DNA of 64,000 nucleotides, taken from Agromyces marinus (GTDB lineage Bacteria > Actinomycetota > Actinomycetes > Actinomycetales > Microbacteriaceae). Positions 35,783 to 45,071 of this stretch are shown here, piece by piece. How positions within the stretch are numbered: position 1 is the stretch's first letter; the number at the start of each line of letters is the position of its first letter. A program made the translations under genes and the position numbers. The stretch covers positions 2,976,001 through 3,040,000 of the forward strand of contig NZ_CP087879.1 of NCBI RefSeq assembly GCF_021442325.1. Direction: 5' to 3'. The notes below the pieces were generated by a model that did no database searches, was not told the origin of the DNA, and saw only the letters and a list, made by a program, of their open reading frames with translations.

Positions 35783-36220
35783 ATGCCGCTGCACGGCGAC
35801 TACGCACCCAGCACGTCCAAGTGGGCGCGCGACCAGGCCGAGACCTACGAGGCGACAGGGGGTCGCGAGGCGAACTCGCTGCGCGGCCGGCCCGTCATCG
35901 TGCTCACCACGGTCGGCGCGAAGACCGGCAAGCTGCGCAAGACGGCACTCATGCGCGTCGAGCACGACGGCGAATACGCCGTCGTCGCGAGCCGCGGCGG
36001 CGAGCCCGAGCACCCCGCCTGGTACTTCAACCTGAAGGAACAGCCGCTGGTCGAGCTCCAGGACCGCCACGGCAAGGGCGACTACCTCGCACGCGAGGTG
36101 AGCGGCGCCGAGAAGGAGCTGTGGTGGTCGCGTGCGACCGAGGTCTGGCCCGACTACGACGACTACCAGGCGAAGACCGACCGCGAGATCCCGATCTTCG
36201 TGCTCACCCCGGTCGGCTGA
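35783..36220 (+). CDS. F420-dependent nitroreductase family protein (Ddn-like)
   Basis: This 145-residue split-barrel protein matches deazaflavin-dependent nitroreductases (DDN family): [40 protein letters not shown] and [20 protein letters not shown], ending [11 protein letters not shown]. Members use F420H2 to reduce quinones and nitro compounds. It starts behind a GAGGAGG site and is divergent from clpB. It is a likely consumer of the F420 made by the genes at 2.4-7.9 kb. Confidence 0.85.
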   Translation: MPLHGDYAPSTSKWARDQAETYEATGGREANSLRGRPVIVLTTVGAKTGKLRKTALMRVEHDGEYAVVASRGGEPEHPAWYFNLKEQPLVELQDRHGKGDYLAREVSGAEKELWWSRATEVWPDYDDYQAKTDREIPIFVLTPVG

Positions 36221-36242
36221 CCCGCGCACGGCGGCCCACGGG

Positions 36243-37400
36243 TCAGAGCCAGCGCATCGTGAACGTCCGGGCGAGCACGCCGCGCATCCCCGGCAGTCCG
36301 AGCACGCGCACGGCGGCGTTCCGCGCCCGCAGCGGCAGGCCGCTCGCCGGCGCACCCATGCGCATGTTGAACGCGGCCTGCCTGACGGCTCGCGACGCGG
36401 CCGCGCGCCGCGCGCGATCGTAGGCGCCGAACACGTCGACCGGTGCCGAGGCGGCGAGCGCAGCGGCCAGTTCGCGGTCGAGGTGCACGGCATCGCTCCA
36501 GCCGAGGTTCATGCCCTGGCCCCCGATGGGGCTGATCTCGTGCGCGGCATCGCCGGCGAGCGCGACCCGACCCGCCGCGATCGGGTACGCGACGTGCTGC
36601 GACGCCTCGAACGCCGTGGGTTCCGACGCGGCATCCGCGTCGAAGGCGGCGCCCGTCCGCGATGCGACGACCGTGGCGACCGCGGCCACGTCGAGGTCGA
36701 CCGGTTCGCGGCGCACGCGCGCCACCCACCGGCGCCGGCCGCCCGGCATCGGGAACGACTCCACGACGCCCGACGGTTCGAAGTGCAGCAGGGCGGTCTC
36801 GGGCTCCCCGGTGTCGTCGCGCGTGTCGCACATGACGTAGTTCGCCCGCCCGCCGTGCGGTCGCCATTCCGCGCCCATGAGCGAGCGGATGCCGCTGCGC
36901 ACGCCGTCGGCCCCGACCGCGTAGCGCGCCGCGAGGTCGACGGCGCCGTCGTTCCCGTCCGCGTGCACGATCAGGTGCGTTCCGCGGTCGGTGATGCCGT
37001 GGACCTCGAGGCCCCGCCGGAGGTCGACCGTCCGCGCCCCGGCGAGCCGGGCCTCCAGGAGCGCCTCGACCTCCCGCTGCGGGAGCGAGTGGACGCGGCC
37101 GGACTTCGGGAACCGGAGGGAGCCGAGCGTCCGTCCGTCGCACGTCACGCGGCCGTCGCGGATGACGACCGCCCGTCGGCGCACCTCGTCGCCGACGCCC
37201 GCCGCGGCGAGTGCCCGCAACCCCGGCGGGTGGATGCCGATGGCTCGCGACGACGTGCCGGCCGGCGCGGCATGGCTGCGCCGTTCGACCACGACGGCGC
37301 GCAGGCCCCGCCGGGCGAGCAGGCAGCCGAGCAGCAGCCCGACCGCTCCGCCGCCCACGACGACGACGTCGTGCATCGTGCGATCGCCCGACCCGGTCAT
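36243..37400 (-). CDS. FAD-dependent monooxygenase of the polyketide cluster
   Basis: The 385-residue flavoprotein opens [20 protein letters not shown], the FAD GxGxxG motif, has [16 protein letters not shown] (the DG motif) and [20 protein letters not shown] (the GD motif) of class A flavin monooxygenases of the UbiH/PHBH type. It would hydroxylate the aromatic product of the type III polyketide synthase. It overlaps the methyltransferase stop by 4 bp, so the three genes are one unit. No membrane segment is evident. Confidence 0.88.
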   Translation of the reverse strand: MTGSGDRTMHDVVVVGGGAVGLLLGCLLARRGLRAVVVERRSHAAPAGTSSRAIGIHPPGLRALAAAGVGDEVRRRAVVIRDGRVTCDGRTLGSLRFPKSGRVHSLPQREVEALLEARLAGARTVDLRRGLEVHGITDRGTHLIVHADGNDGAVDLAARYAVGADGVRSGIRSLMGAEWRPHGGRANYVMCDTRDDTGEPETALLHFEPSGVVESFPMPGGRRRWVARVRREPVDLDVAAVATVVASRTGAAFDADAASEPTAFEASQHVAYPIAAGRVALAGDAAHEISPIGGQGMNLGWSDAVHLDRELAAALAASAPVDVFGAYDRARRAAASRAVRQAAFNMRMGAPASGLPLRARNAAVRVLGLPGMRGVLARTFTMRWL

Positions 37401-38173
37401 CGGAGGATCTCGCTCCCCCAGACCAGTTCGAGGCGCGACGGGAACCCCCGCTTGACCCGCCATCCCTCGGGGAGGACGCGTGCCAGTTCGGGGGCCGTGT
37501 GGCTCCTCCGGATCGAGGTGAGCCCGTCGGGCCGGATGTACGAGCCGGAGAGCACGTTCCACGCGAAGGGCAGCGTCGCCGCCCAGAATCCGAGGTACGC
37601 GCCGCGCCCGCGCTCGATGTCGCCGTGCACGCCGATGCCGCCCGGTGCGACGAGTCGCTCGGTGTCGGCGAGCAGGGCGCCCAGCTCGGGTGCGGTGAGG
37701 TGGTGGAGCACGTGGTTCGACCAGACCACGTCGAACGCCTCGCCCTCGGCCACGAGGTCGGCGGAGGTCGCGATCCGCGGACGGAACGCGGGGTCGTCGA
37801 AGCGGGAGCACGCGCGCACGGCCCGCTCGTCGGGGTCGATGGCGACGACCTCGAGCGGCAGTCCGTCGCGCCGGGCGAGCTGCAGGATCCGGATCGGGAG
37901 GTCGCCGCCGCCCGCTCCGATGTCGAGCATGCGCGCCCGATGCGTCGCCGACAGCCTCGGCCGGACCCATTCCTCGTAGACCGCCGCCGGCCGGGAGACG
38001 ACCCGGTTGACGAGGGCGAACCTGCGGTAGGTGCGTTCGAGCATCACGGGATCGGCCGCGGGGTCGTCCATGCGCTCACGCGACCGCCGGTCCCGTTCGC
38101 CGAGGCCCGCGAGGGCCCGGAGCAGCCCGGGTTCGCGCAGCCCTCCCCTCAGCGCGGCGTCGGCTCGCGACAT
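37397..38173 (-). CDS. SAM-dependent methyltransferase of the polyketide cluster
   Basis: A 258-residue class I methyltransferase with motif I MLDIGAGGGDLPIRIL, the acidic residue region VVAIDPDERAV, and FDVVWSNHVLHHL with GALLADTERLVAPGGIGVHG. It lies between the type III synthase and the FAD monooxygenase with very short gaps, which suggests it methylates the resorcinol- or pyrone-type product on O or C. The start ATG at 38173 has 3 bases to the synthase stop. Confidence 0.88.
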   Translation of the reverse strand: MSRADAALRGGLREPGLLRALAGLGERDRRSRERMDDPAADPVMLERTYRRFALVNRVVSRPAAVYEEWVRPRLSATHRARMLDIGAGGGDLPIRILQLARRDGLPLEVVAIDPDERAVRACSRFDDPAFRPRIATSADLVAEGEAFDVVWSNHVLHHLTAPELGALLADTERLVAPGGIGVHGDIERGRGAYLGFWAATLPFAWNVLSGSYIRPDGLTSIRRSHTAPELARVLPEGWRVKRGFPSRLELVWGSEILR

Positions 38174-38176
38174 CCG

Positions 38177-39337
38177 TCAGCCCTCGACCGTCATGAGCGC
38201 GGACTCGACGGTCAGGCCCGGGCCGAACGCCATGGCGGCGACGCGGTCGCCGTCGGCGGCCGCCTCACGGTCGAGGATGTTCCGCAGCACGAACAGCACG
38301 GTCGCGCTCGACATGTTGCCGAAATCGCGCAGGGTCTCGCGCGCGGGCCGCAGCTGCTCCTCCGACAGGGACAGGCGCGCCTCGACCTTGTCGAGGATGC
38401 TGCGCCCGCCGGGGTGGATGGCCCAGTGCGCGACGTGGTCGCCCGCGGCATCCGTCGCGAGTGCCTCGGCGAGGTCGGCATCCGGGGCGAGCAACGGTTC
38501 GAGCGCACCGGTGATGTGGTCGTCGATGATCGCCGGGACGGCGTTCGAGAGCACCATCTCGAACCCGTGGTCGCCGATCTTCCAGGCCATGTCGCCCTCG
38601 CCGACGGGCGTGATGCGGGTCTCGAACCGGTCGAGGACGAACGAGCGCTCGCCATCCTCGGGCGGGCGGGCGGTCACGATGCCCGCTCCGGCACCGTCGG
38701 CGAACAGCGACGAGGCGACGATCGTGTCGGGGTCGTTCGACGAGCGCAGGTGGAGCGTGCAGAGTTCGACGCTCACGACGAGCACGACGGCATCCGCATC
38801 CGCCGTGCAGAACTGCGCCGCGGTGCGCAGCGCCGGGAGGGATGCGTAGCAGCCCATGAATCCGAGGTGGTAGCGCTGCACCGCCGGCCCGAGGCCGAGC
38901 TCGCGCACGAGCATGTAGTCGGGGCCGGGCGCGTAGAACCCGGTGCACGAGACGGTGACGACGTGCGTGATGTCGGATGCCTCGACGCCCGGCGTCGCGG
39001 AGATGGCGCGCCGCGCCGCCTCGAGGTAGAGCTTGGTCGCCTCGGTCGCGTAGATCTCGTTGCGCGCCTTGGTCCCGGGCAGGAGCAGTTCGCCGCTGCC
39101 GTTGTCGAAGAACACGGGCTCCTCGTCGCGGGCGTCGAAGGTGAGCTCGGCGAGCGCCGTGTACCGCCGCTCGATGCCGGACACGTCGAACGAGGTCGTG
39201 ATGATCCGCTGCGCGAGGCGGTTCAATCCGGGCTGCGCGGCGAACACGTCGCGGACCGCGGCCTGCGGGAGCTCGGTCGGGGGGACCGCGGTCGACAACC
39301 CCCGCAGGTGCACCCGCCCGTTCCTGCCCGGGCTCAC
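38177..39337 (-). CDS. type III polyketide synthase
   Basis: The 386-residue chalcone-synthase-like enzyme condenses malonyl units on an acyl starter. Catalytic residues are all visible: Cys131 in VTVSCTGFYAPG, His308 in HWAIHPGG and Asn341 in RDFGNMSSATV. The family openers LSTAVPPTELPQ and GIERRYTAL are present. The exact starter cannot be told; alkylresorcinols or alkylpyrones are typical in actinobacteria. It starts on GTG at 39337, overlapping the stop of a 12-codon leader frame. It heads a three-gene cluster with a methyltransferase and a monooxygenase. Confidence 0.92.
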   Translation of the reverse strand: MSPGRNGRVHLRGLSTAVPPTELPQAAVRDVFAAQPGLNRLAQRIITTSFDVSGIERRYTALAELTFDARDEEPVFFDNGSGELLLPGTKARNEIYATEATKLYLEAARRAISATPGVEASDITHVVTVSCTGFYAPGPDYMLVRELGLGPAVQRYHLGFMGCYASLPALRTAAQFCTADADAVVLVVSVELCTLHLRSSNDPDTIVASSLFADGAGAGIVTARPPEDGERSFVLDRFETRITPVGEGDMAWKIGDHGFEMVLSNAVPAIIDDHITGALEPLLAPDADLAEALATDAAGDHVAHWAIHPGGRSILDKVEARLSLSEEQLRPARETLRDFGNMSSATVLFVLRNILDREAAADGDRVAAMAFGPGLTVESALMTVEG

Positions 39338-39372
39338 GCCGTCGTTCCGATCTCGATCCGTCGCAGCGGCAT
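39334..39372 (-). CDS. 12-codon leader ORF overlapping the polyketide synthase start
   Basis: An ATG at 39372 behind a strong GGGGAAGGGGG site opens a frame MPLRRIEIGTTA whose TGA stop overlaps the GTG start of the synthase (GTGA). The synthase GTG itself lacks a comparable site. The arrangement looks like a translational-coupling leader. It could also be a mis-start, but the main frame's conserved N-terminus begins right after it. Confidence 0.45.
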   Translation of the reverse strand: MPLRRIEIGTTA

Positions 39373-39500
39373 GGGTGCCCCCTTCCCCGCTTGCAGACTA
39401 ACGCCGGACCTCGCCCGTGGCCAGAACCGATCGTCCCCCTGCCAGCAGACTCACCGGTGCGCGACGGCCGGGCGGCCGCCGACCGTGAGCGGATGCCGCG

Positions 39501-41243
39501 TCAACCGTTCTCGCGTCGCTCCTCGACCCACTCGAGGGCGTCATCGTGCGCCTGGCGGAGGGTCTCGCCGAGCCACTCGGTGCCACGGTAGACGGAGGAC
39601 TCGCCGATGATCGCGGTGACCCCGCCACTGCGGAGCTGGGAGACGATCCGTTCGCTCGAGACCACGAGCCTGAGCTGCGAGCCGAGCGCATCGAGGTCTG
39701 CGGCATACCTGCGGAGCACTTCGACGAGCGAGATTCCGAGCTCGTCGATCCCGCGGAGCCTGATGATGACGACCGTCCCCCGAGAGGTGTCCTCGACGAC
39801 GGGCAGCCTGGACTCGAACACCGGGGCGCTTGCGAAGAACAGGCTCCCGTACGGCTGCAGCACCATGACCTCTCCGGCCGGCACGGTCGGGCCGGGATCG
39901 GTCTCCTTCACGCGGCCGTCGGGCATGACGATCGCGCGACGGACCCGGACCTGGTTGGACTGCTGCACGACGTAGAGGATGATCCCCATGCCGACGCCGA
40001 CGAGCACCGCGAACTGCAGCGGGACGACCAGGGTGAGGGCGAAGGTGACCGCCATCACCGTCGTCTGGAGGACGCCGGTCTTCATGACCGAGAGGATCTT
40101 GGCGGGCTTGATCGCGCCGATGCCCACGACGATCAGGAGCGCGGCCAACGACGGCATCGCGACGTAGGCGACCACGCCCGACGCGAACAGGATCACCGCC
40201 GCCATGACGCCGCTCGCGAAGACCAGCGCGAGCCTGGTCCTCGCTCCGGCGGCGGCGATGAGCGCCGAGGCCGACATCGATCCGCCGACCGGCATTCCCC
40301 GGAAGAGTCCGGCGACGACGTTGCCGACGCCCTGGCCGATGAAGTCGCGCGACGCGTCGGCCGGACGGCCGTCGAGGTTCGGGATGCCGGAGGAGACCGC
40401 CGCCCCCTGGATGAGGCCGACGAAGGCGAGCGAGATGGCCGGGATGGCGAGGTACGCGACGTCGTCGAGGCTCGGGAGCACCGGCAGCGGAAGTCCGTTC
40501 GGGACGTCGGCGATGTCGCTCACCACCGCAACCGGCCATCCCAGCCAGGCCGTGCTCGCCCATGCGAGCACCGACCCGACGAGCACGGCGACGACCAGGC
40601 CGAAGGACGCCAGCCGGGTGCGCGTCAGCCAGACGATGAGGGCCAGCGTCACGACCCCGACGAGCGTCGTCGGAAGATCGATCCGCCAGATGTTCACGAT
40701 CAGGTCGAACGCGCGGGTGACCCGGTTGGCGGCGTCGCTCTCGTACCCCGTCAGGTTGGAGAGCTGGCCGAGCACGATGTTGACCCCGACCGCGGTCACG
40801 AACCCGGTCATGACCGATGTGGGCACGAAGCGCAGGAGCCGCCCGCCCTTGAGCACCCCGGCCACGATCATGACGACCCCGGTCAGGACGGCGAGCGTGA
40901 AGAGCGCTCGGTCGGGGTCCGGGCGGGCCGAGAGGTCGGTGTCGGCGACGACGAGGGCCATGGCGCCGGTCGCCTGCACCGCCATGAACGAGCTGCTCGT
41001 GAAGAACGCGGCGCCGAGCATGCCGAAGAGGTACCCGTAGAGGCCGGCGATCGGGTTGACGCCGGCGAGCAGTCCGCTCGCGAGCCCGTCGGGCACGCTC
41101 TCGACGCCGAGCACGACGCCGGCGACCGCGTCCTTGCCCAGCGTCTCGCGTCGGAACAGCCGCCGCACCCGACGACCCCCCGGCACCTTGCCGAGTGCCT
41201 CGCGTGCCCGTGCGAACCGCCGCGGAGGCTCTGGTTCGGTCAT
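39501..41243 (-). CDS. SulP family anion transporter with STAS domain (copy 1)
   Basis: The 580-residue protein has about 11-12 membrane helices with SulP features: GVVLGVESVPDGLASGLLAG, FTSSSFMAVQATGAMALVVA, and a cytoplasmic STAS domain over the last ~130 residues (GEVMVLQPYGSLFFASAPVF then VVIIRLRGIDELGISLVEVL). SulP carriers move sulfate, bicarbonate or other anions. Substrate unknown. It follows an AI-2E gene by a 4-bp overlap and has a GGAGGATCG site. Confidence 0.9.
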   Translation of the reverse strand: MTEPEPPRRFARAREALGKVPGGRRVRRLFRRETLGKDAVAGVVLGVESVPDGLASGLLAGVNPIAGLYGYLFGMLGAAFFTSSSFMAVQATGAMALVVADTDLSARPDPDRALFTLAVLTGVVMIVAGVLKGGRLLRFVPTSVMTGFVTAVGVNIVLGQLSNLTGYESDAANRVTRAFDLIVNIWRIDLPTTLVGVVTLALIVWLTRTRLASFGLVVAVLVGSVLAWASTAWLGWPVAVVSDIADVPNGLPLPVLPSLDDVAYLAIPAISLAFVGLIQGAAVSSGIPNLDGRPADASRDFIGQGVGNVVAGLFRGMPVGGSMSASALIAAAGARTRLALVFASGVMAAVILFASGVVAYVAMPSLAALLIVVGIGAIKPAKILSVMKTGVLQTTVMAVTFALTLVVPLQFAVLVGVGMGIILYVVQQSNQVRVRRAIVMPDGRVKETDPGPTVPAGEVMVLQPYGSLFFASAPVFESRLPVVEDTSRGTVVIIRLRGIDELGISLVEVLRRYAADLDALGSQLRLVVSSERIVSQLRSGGVTAIIGESSVYRGTEWLGETLRQAHDDALEWVEERRENG

Positions 41244-42376
41244 CGATCCTCCTCGGCCGGCGAGGGCTCGGCCTCGGGCTCGGGTTCAGGCTCGGGCGAG
41301 GCCGCGGGCGGGACTTCGGGCGTCGGCCCGGGCGAATGCACGGCGGCGTTGCCCGACAGCCAGCGCAGCCACGACCGCTCGGGCCCGAGCAGCACCTCGC
41401 GCGCCACGAGCGTGAGCGGAATCGAGAGGATCGCGCCGAGCGGCCCGATGACGAAGGTCCAGAACACGACCGACACGAAGCTCAGGGTGAGCGAGAGGTC
41501 GACGGCGTCGCTGACGAACTTGGGCTGCACGAGCACCTGCAGCACGACGTTCACGACGCTGTACACGGCGATCACGGCGAGCAGCAGCGGCACCCCGCCG
41601 ACGACGAACGCGAGGACGGCGGGCGGCACGAGCCCGAGCACGAAGCCGATGTTCGGGATGAAGTTCGTCACGAACGCGAGGATCGCCCACACGGCGGGCA
41701 CCGGGATTCCGAGCGCCCACAGCGCGAACCCGTCCACGATCGCGACGACCGCACCGAACGAGGCGTTGACGACGTAGTACCGGCGGATGCCGGAGTTCAG
41801 GGCGCGGAGCCGATCCAGGCGGGGGCGGATGCCTGGGCCGAACGCGTGCTCGGCACGACCGTAGCGCGAGGCATCCGCTGCCATGAAGATCACGTACGCC
41901 AGCACGAAGAACGCCGCGGTCAGGAACGCGAGCAGCCACCCCCCGAGCCCCTGCGCGACGCCCAGCAGCACCGCCGGGTCGAGTGCGCTCGCGGTCGCCT
42001 CGGCGACCCGGTCGCCGAGGCCGATCGCGACGAGCCAGTCGGCGACGGATGCCACGGCCACCCGCAGGTCGGGGAACACCTCGACCACGAGCTCGGCGAA
42101 CTCGACCCCGGCGAAGACGAGCAGCCCGGCGAGCACGGCGAGGATCAGGTACACGACGGCCACCACCGCGGTCGTCGCGGCCCAGCGCGGCCAGCCGCGC
42201 CGCTCGAGCGGATGCCGCATCGGGTGCACGATGACCACCAGCACGAGCGCGAGCGCGAGCGGCGCCACGAGGTCCCGTGCGAACCAGAGCGCCGCGAGCA
42301 CGAGCAGCACGGCGATCGTGACCACCGCCCCGCGCGCGCTCGGGCCGGACGGGACGGGGGGCGCCGCGACGTTCAC
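41240..42376 (-). CDS. AI-2E family transporter (copy 1)
   Basis: The 378-residue protein has about eight membrane helices and family motifs: LVVIVHPMRHPLERRGWPRW at the first cytoplasmic loop and AILAFVTNFIPNIGFVLGLV in the second half, with IGPLGAILSIPLTLVAREVL near the end. AI-2E permeases export small molecules or ions; most are uncharacterised. The C-terminus is a Pro/Glu repeat (PEPEPEPEAEPSPAEED). Starts on GTG; stop overlaps the SulP start. Confidence 0.88.
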   Translation of the reverse strand: MNVAAPPVPSGPSARGAVVTIAVLLVLAALWFARDLVAPLALALVLVVIVHPMRHPLERRGWPRWAATTAVVAVVYLILAVLAGLLVFAGVEFAELVVEVFPDLRVAVASVADWLVAIGLGDRVAEATASALDPAVLLGVAQGLGGWLLAFLTAAFFVLAYVIFMAADASRYGRAEHAFGPGIRPRLDRLRALNSGIRRYYVVNASFGAVVAIVDGFALWALGIPVPAVWAILAFVTNFIPNIGFVLGLVPPAVLAFVVGGVPLLLAVIAVYSVVNVVLQVLVQPKFVSDAVDLSLTLSFVSVVFWTFVIGPLGAILSIPLTLVAREVLLGPERSWLRWLSGNAAVHSPGPTPEVPPAASPEPEPEPEAEPSPAEEDR

Positions 42377-42451
42377 GGCACCACCCTAGGCGGCGCCGGA
42401 CGCGCTGTTCCCTCGACCGGCCGTCGCGGGCGCGAGACGGCGCGGATCCGC

Positions 42452-43120
42452 TCAGAAATCGCCGATGCCCTTGCCGATCAACTGCACGCCGATCACGAGC
42501 AGCAGCACCGCCATGACCGCCGCATTGTTGTGCACCAGCCACTCCCGGAGCCGTTCGAGCGGCGGACCCATCCGCTCGGAGGCCACGAGGTAGGCGATCA
42601 CCGGGACGGCGACCGATATCGCCGCGATCAGGGTGAAGACGGCGATGACGATCGCGCTCGGACCGACGCCGATGGCCGCCCCGCCGATCGAGACGCCCGC
42701 GCTCGCACCGAGCAGCAGGTTCTTCGGATTCACCGCCGCGAGCAGGAACCCGAGCCCGCCGGCCTTGACCGCCGTCATTGAGTCGATCCCGGCCATCCAT
42801 CCCGGCATCGGAGGCTCCTCGCCCCGCCCCGGTCGCGCACGCCACTCGCGCAGCGCGAGGAACAGCAGCCCGGCACCGAGGACGAGCTTGACCGCACCGG
42901 CGACGGGCGACGCGCTGCCGTCGTCCTCCGGCAGCGCCGAGGAGAGCAACGTGAACAGGGTCACCGCGACGAGGATGCCGAGCACCCAGCCGAGCAGGAA
43001 GCCGACGCTCGTCACCCGGGCTCGCGGTGAGAGCAGCATGAGGATCGCTGCGATGATCGGGATCGGGCTGATCGCGATGCCGATCGCGAGCGGCAGGACT
43101 TCGCCGAGGACGCTGTTCAC
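42452..43120 (-). CDS. GAP family membrane protein (Sap, sulfolipid-addressing-like)
   Basis: The 222-residue protein has six membrane helices. LPLAIGIAISPIPIIAAILM opens it and AVNPKNLLLGASAGVSIGGA lies in the middle, the pattern of the GAP/Sap family related to mycobacterial sulfolipid-1-addressing protein and the LysE superfamily. GTG at 43120 is preceded by GGAAGG. It may transport a lipid or small solute. The upstream neighbour is the alkylsulfatase, only 22 bases away. Confidence 0.75.
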   Translation of the reverse strand: MNSVLGEVLPLAIGIAISPIPIIAAILMLLSPRARVTSVGFLLGWVLGILVAVTLFTLLSSALPEDDGSASPVAGAVKLVLGAGLLFLALREWRARPGRGEEPPMPGWMAGIDSMTAVKAGGLGFLLAAVNPKNLLLGASAGVSIGGAAIGVGPSAIVIAVFTLIAAISVAVPVIAYLVASERMGPPLERLREWLVHNNAAVMAVLLLVIGVQLIGKGIGDF

Positions 43121-43142
43121 GGTGTACCTTCCGTTCGCCCGT

Positions 43143-45017
43143 TCAAGGCAGGACGATGTCGAATGCCGGGTCGCCCTGGACGAGCGCCCCCACGAGGCTC
43201 TCGAGCACGGCGGCATCCCCGGTGAGCTCGATCCCCGGGCTCTCGAGGTCTCCGGCGGCGAGTGCGAGCAGGCGGGGCTTCGTGAGCGTGATCGTCGCAC
43301 CTGCGCTCTCGGCGTCGGCCGGCTTCACGATGTGGACCAGGACCCCGTTGCGGAGGGTGACGCGGTAGTTGCGGCCGAGGTCGCTCAGGGTGATGTCGAG
43401 CGCGAGGTCCAGGTCCCACGCGTTCGGCCCGTCGACCCGGATCGCGATCGAGTCGAGCAACTGCTCGACGGTGAGCTGCGCCACGATCTCCGGCGCGTTC
43501 GTGGTCGTCGGCGTGCCGAAGTTGTCGCCCCTGAGCTCGGTCGCGCCCGAGAGGAAGAAGTTGCGCCACGTGCCGTTCTCGGACCCGTAGCCGAGCTGCT
43601 CGAGCGTGTCGGCGTACAGGGTGCGCGCAACCGCGTGATCCCGGTCGACGAACACCGCGTGCGAGAGCAGGGTCGCCGCCCACCGGAAATCGCCCTCGTC
43701 GTACGCGGCCCGCGCGACCTCGACGACCCGGTCGATGCCGCCGATCGCCCCGACGTAGCGCTCGGCGAGCGGCTGCGGCGGGTGCGCCCAGAGGTTGGCG
43801 GGGTTGCCGTCGAACCAGCCCATGTACCGCTGGTAGATGGCCTTGACGTTGTGGCTGACCGACCCGTAGTAGCCGCGCGCGTGCCAGGCGTTCTCGAGCG
43901 CCGGCGGCAGCTGGATCTCCTCGGCGATCTCGGCGCCGGTGAGGCCCTGGTTCAGCATCCGGAGGGTCTGGTCGTGCAGGTACGCGTAGAGGTCGCGCTG
44001 CTGGCCGAGGAACTCCTCGATCTGGTCGGCGCCCCACGTCGGCCAGTGGTGCGACGCGAAGACGACATCCGTCCTCCCCGAGAACCGCTCGATGGCCTCC
44101 GTGAGGTATCCCGCCCAGACACGCGGGTCGCGCACGAGCGCGCCGCGAAGCGTGAGCAGGTTGTGGTGCGTGTGCGTCGCGTTCTCGGCCATGCAGAGCG
44201 CTCGGTACCGCGGCAGGTAGAAGTGCATCTCGGCCGGGGCCTCGGTTCCCGGCGCCATCTGGAACTCGAACTCGACGCCGTCGACCGTGCGGGTCTCACC
44301 CGTCTGCCGGATCTCGACGGTCGGCACCATGATCCCGGCGTGCCCCGTCGAGGTGGTCTGGCCGAGGCCCGCGCCCACGGCGCCCTTCGGGCCGCGCTCC
44401 AGCGCCGCGCCGTACATGTACCCGGCGCGTCGACCCATCGCGGTCCCCGCGTAGACGTTCTCGGCGACGGCCTCGCTGACGAGGTGCTCCGGATAGATCA
44501 CCTCGACGGCACCGGAGGAGACCTCGTCGTGGTCGACGATGCCGAAGATCCCCCCGAAGTGGTCGATGTGGCTGTGCGTGACGATCACGGCCGTGACCGG
44601 GCGATCGCCGCGGTGCTCCCGATACAGCGCGAGCGCGACCGCCGCCGTCTCCTTCGAGATCAACGGGTCGACGACGATGACCCCGGTATCGCCTTCGATG
44701 AAGCTCACGTTCGAGAGGTCCATGCCGCGCACCTGGTAGATGCCCTCGACGACCTCGAACAGCCCGTGCCGCGCGACGAGCGACGACTGGCGCCAGAGAC
44801 TCGGGTTCACGGTGGCCGGTGCGTCACCGGTGAGGAACGCGTCCCGGTCGGCATCCCAGACGACCCGGCCGTCCGCGTCGGCGACCGCGCCGGTTGCCGG
44901 AGCTCCGAGGAACCCGCGCTCAGCCGCTTCGAGGTCGCGTCGGTCGTCGAAGGGGAGTTCGTCGGCGAGTCGGTTGTTGGCGGATCGGATGGCTTCGGTT
45001 GCGTCGTTCTTGTTCAC
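43143..45017 (-). CDS. SdsA1-type alkylsulfatase (metallo-beta-lactamase fold)
   Basis: The 624-residue enzyme belongs to the alkyl sulfatase family, which hydrolyses primary sulfate esters such as dodecyl sulfate. Zinc ligands are in VTHSHIDHFGGIFG, MAENATHTHHN and FASHHWPTWG. The N-terminal lead-in (LPFDDRRDLEAAERGFLGAP), dimerisation region and a C-terminal SCP2-like domain (about residues 500-624) agree with SdsA1/YjcS. There is no signal peptide, so it may be cytoplasmic. GTG at 45017 has an AGGAG site. It sits between a SulP transporter and a GAP protein. Confidence 0.92.
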   Translation of the reverse strand: MNKNDATEAIRSANNRLADELPFDDRRDLEAAERGFLGAPATGAVADADGRVVWDADRDAFLTGDAPATVNPSLWRQSSLVARHGLFEVVEGIYQVRGMDLSNVSFIEGDTGVIVVDPLISKETAAVALALYREHRGDRPVTAVIVTHSHIDHFGGIFGIVDHDEVSSGAVEVIYPEHLVSEAVAENVYAGTAMGRRAGYMYGAALERGPKGAVGAGLGQTTSTGHAGIMVPTVEIRQTGETRTVDGVEFEFQMAPGTEAPAEMHFYLPRYRALCMAENATHTHHNLLTLRGALVRDPRVWAGYLTEAIERFSGRTDVVFASHHWPTWGADQIEEFLGQQRDLYAYLHDQTLRMLNQGLTGAEIAEEIQLPPALENAWHARGYYGSVSHNVKAIYQRYMGWFDGNPANLWAHPPQPLAERYVGAIGGIDRVVEVARAAYDEGDFRWAATLLSHAVFVDRDHAVARTLYADTLEQLGYGSENGTWRNFFLSGATELRGDNFGTPTTTNAPEIVAQLTVEQLLDSIAIRVDGPNAWDLDLALDITLSDLGRNYRVTLRNGVLVHIVKPADAESAGATITLTKPRLLALAAGDLESPGIELTGDAAVLESLVGALVQGDPAFDIVLP

Positions 45018-45071
45018 GCTCGGGTCTCCTTCGGACTCGGATCGGATGCGTGGGCGGCGTGGATGGTCTGC

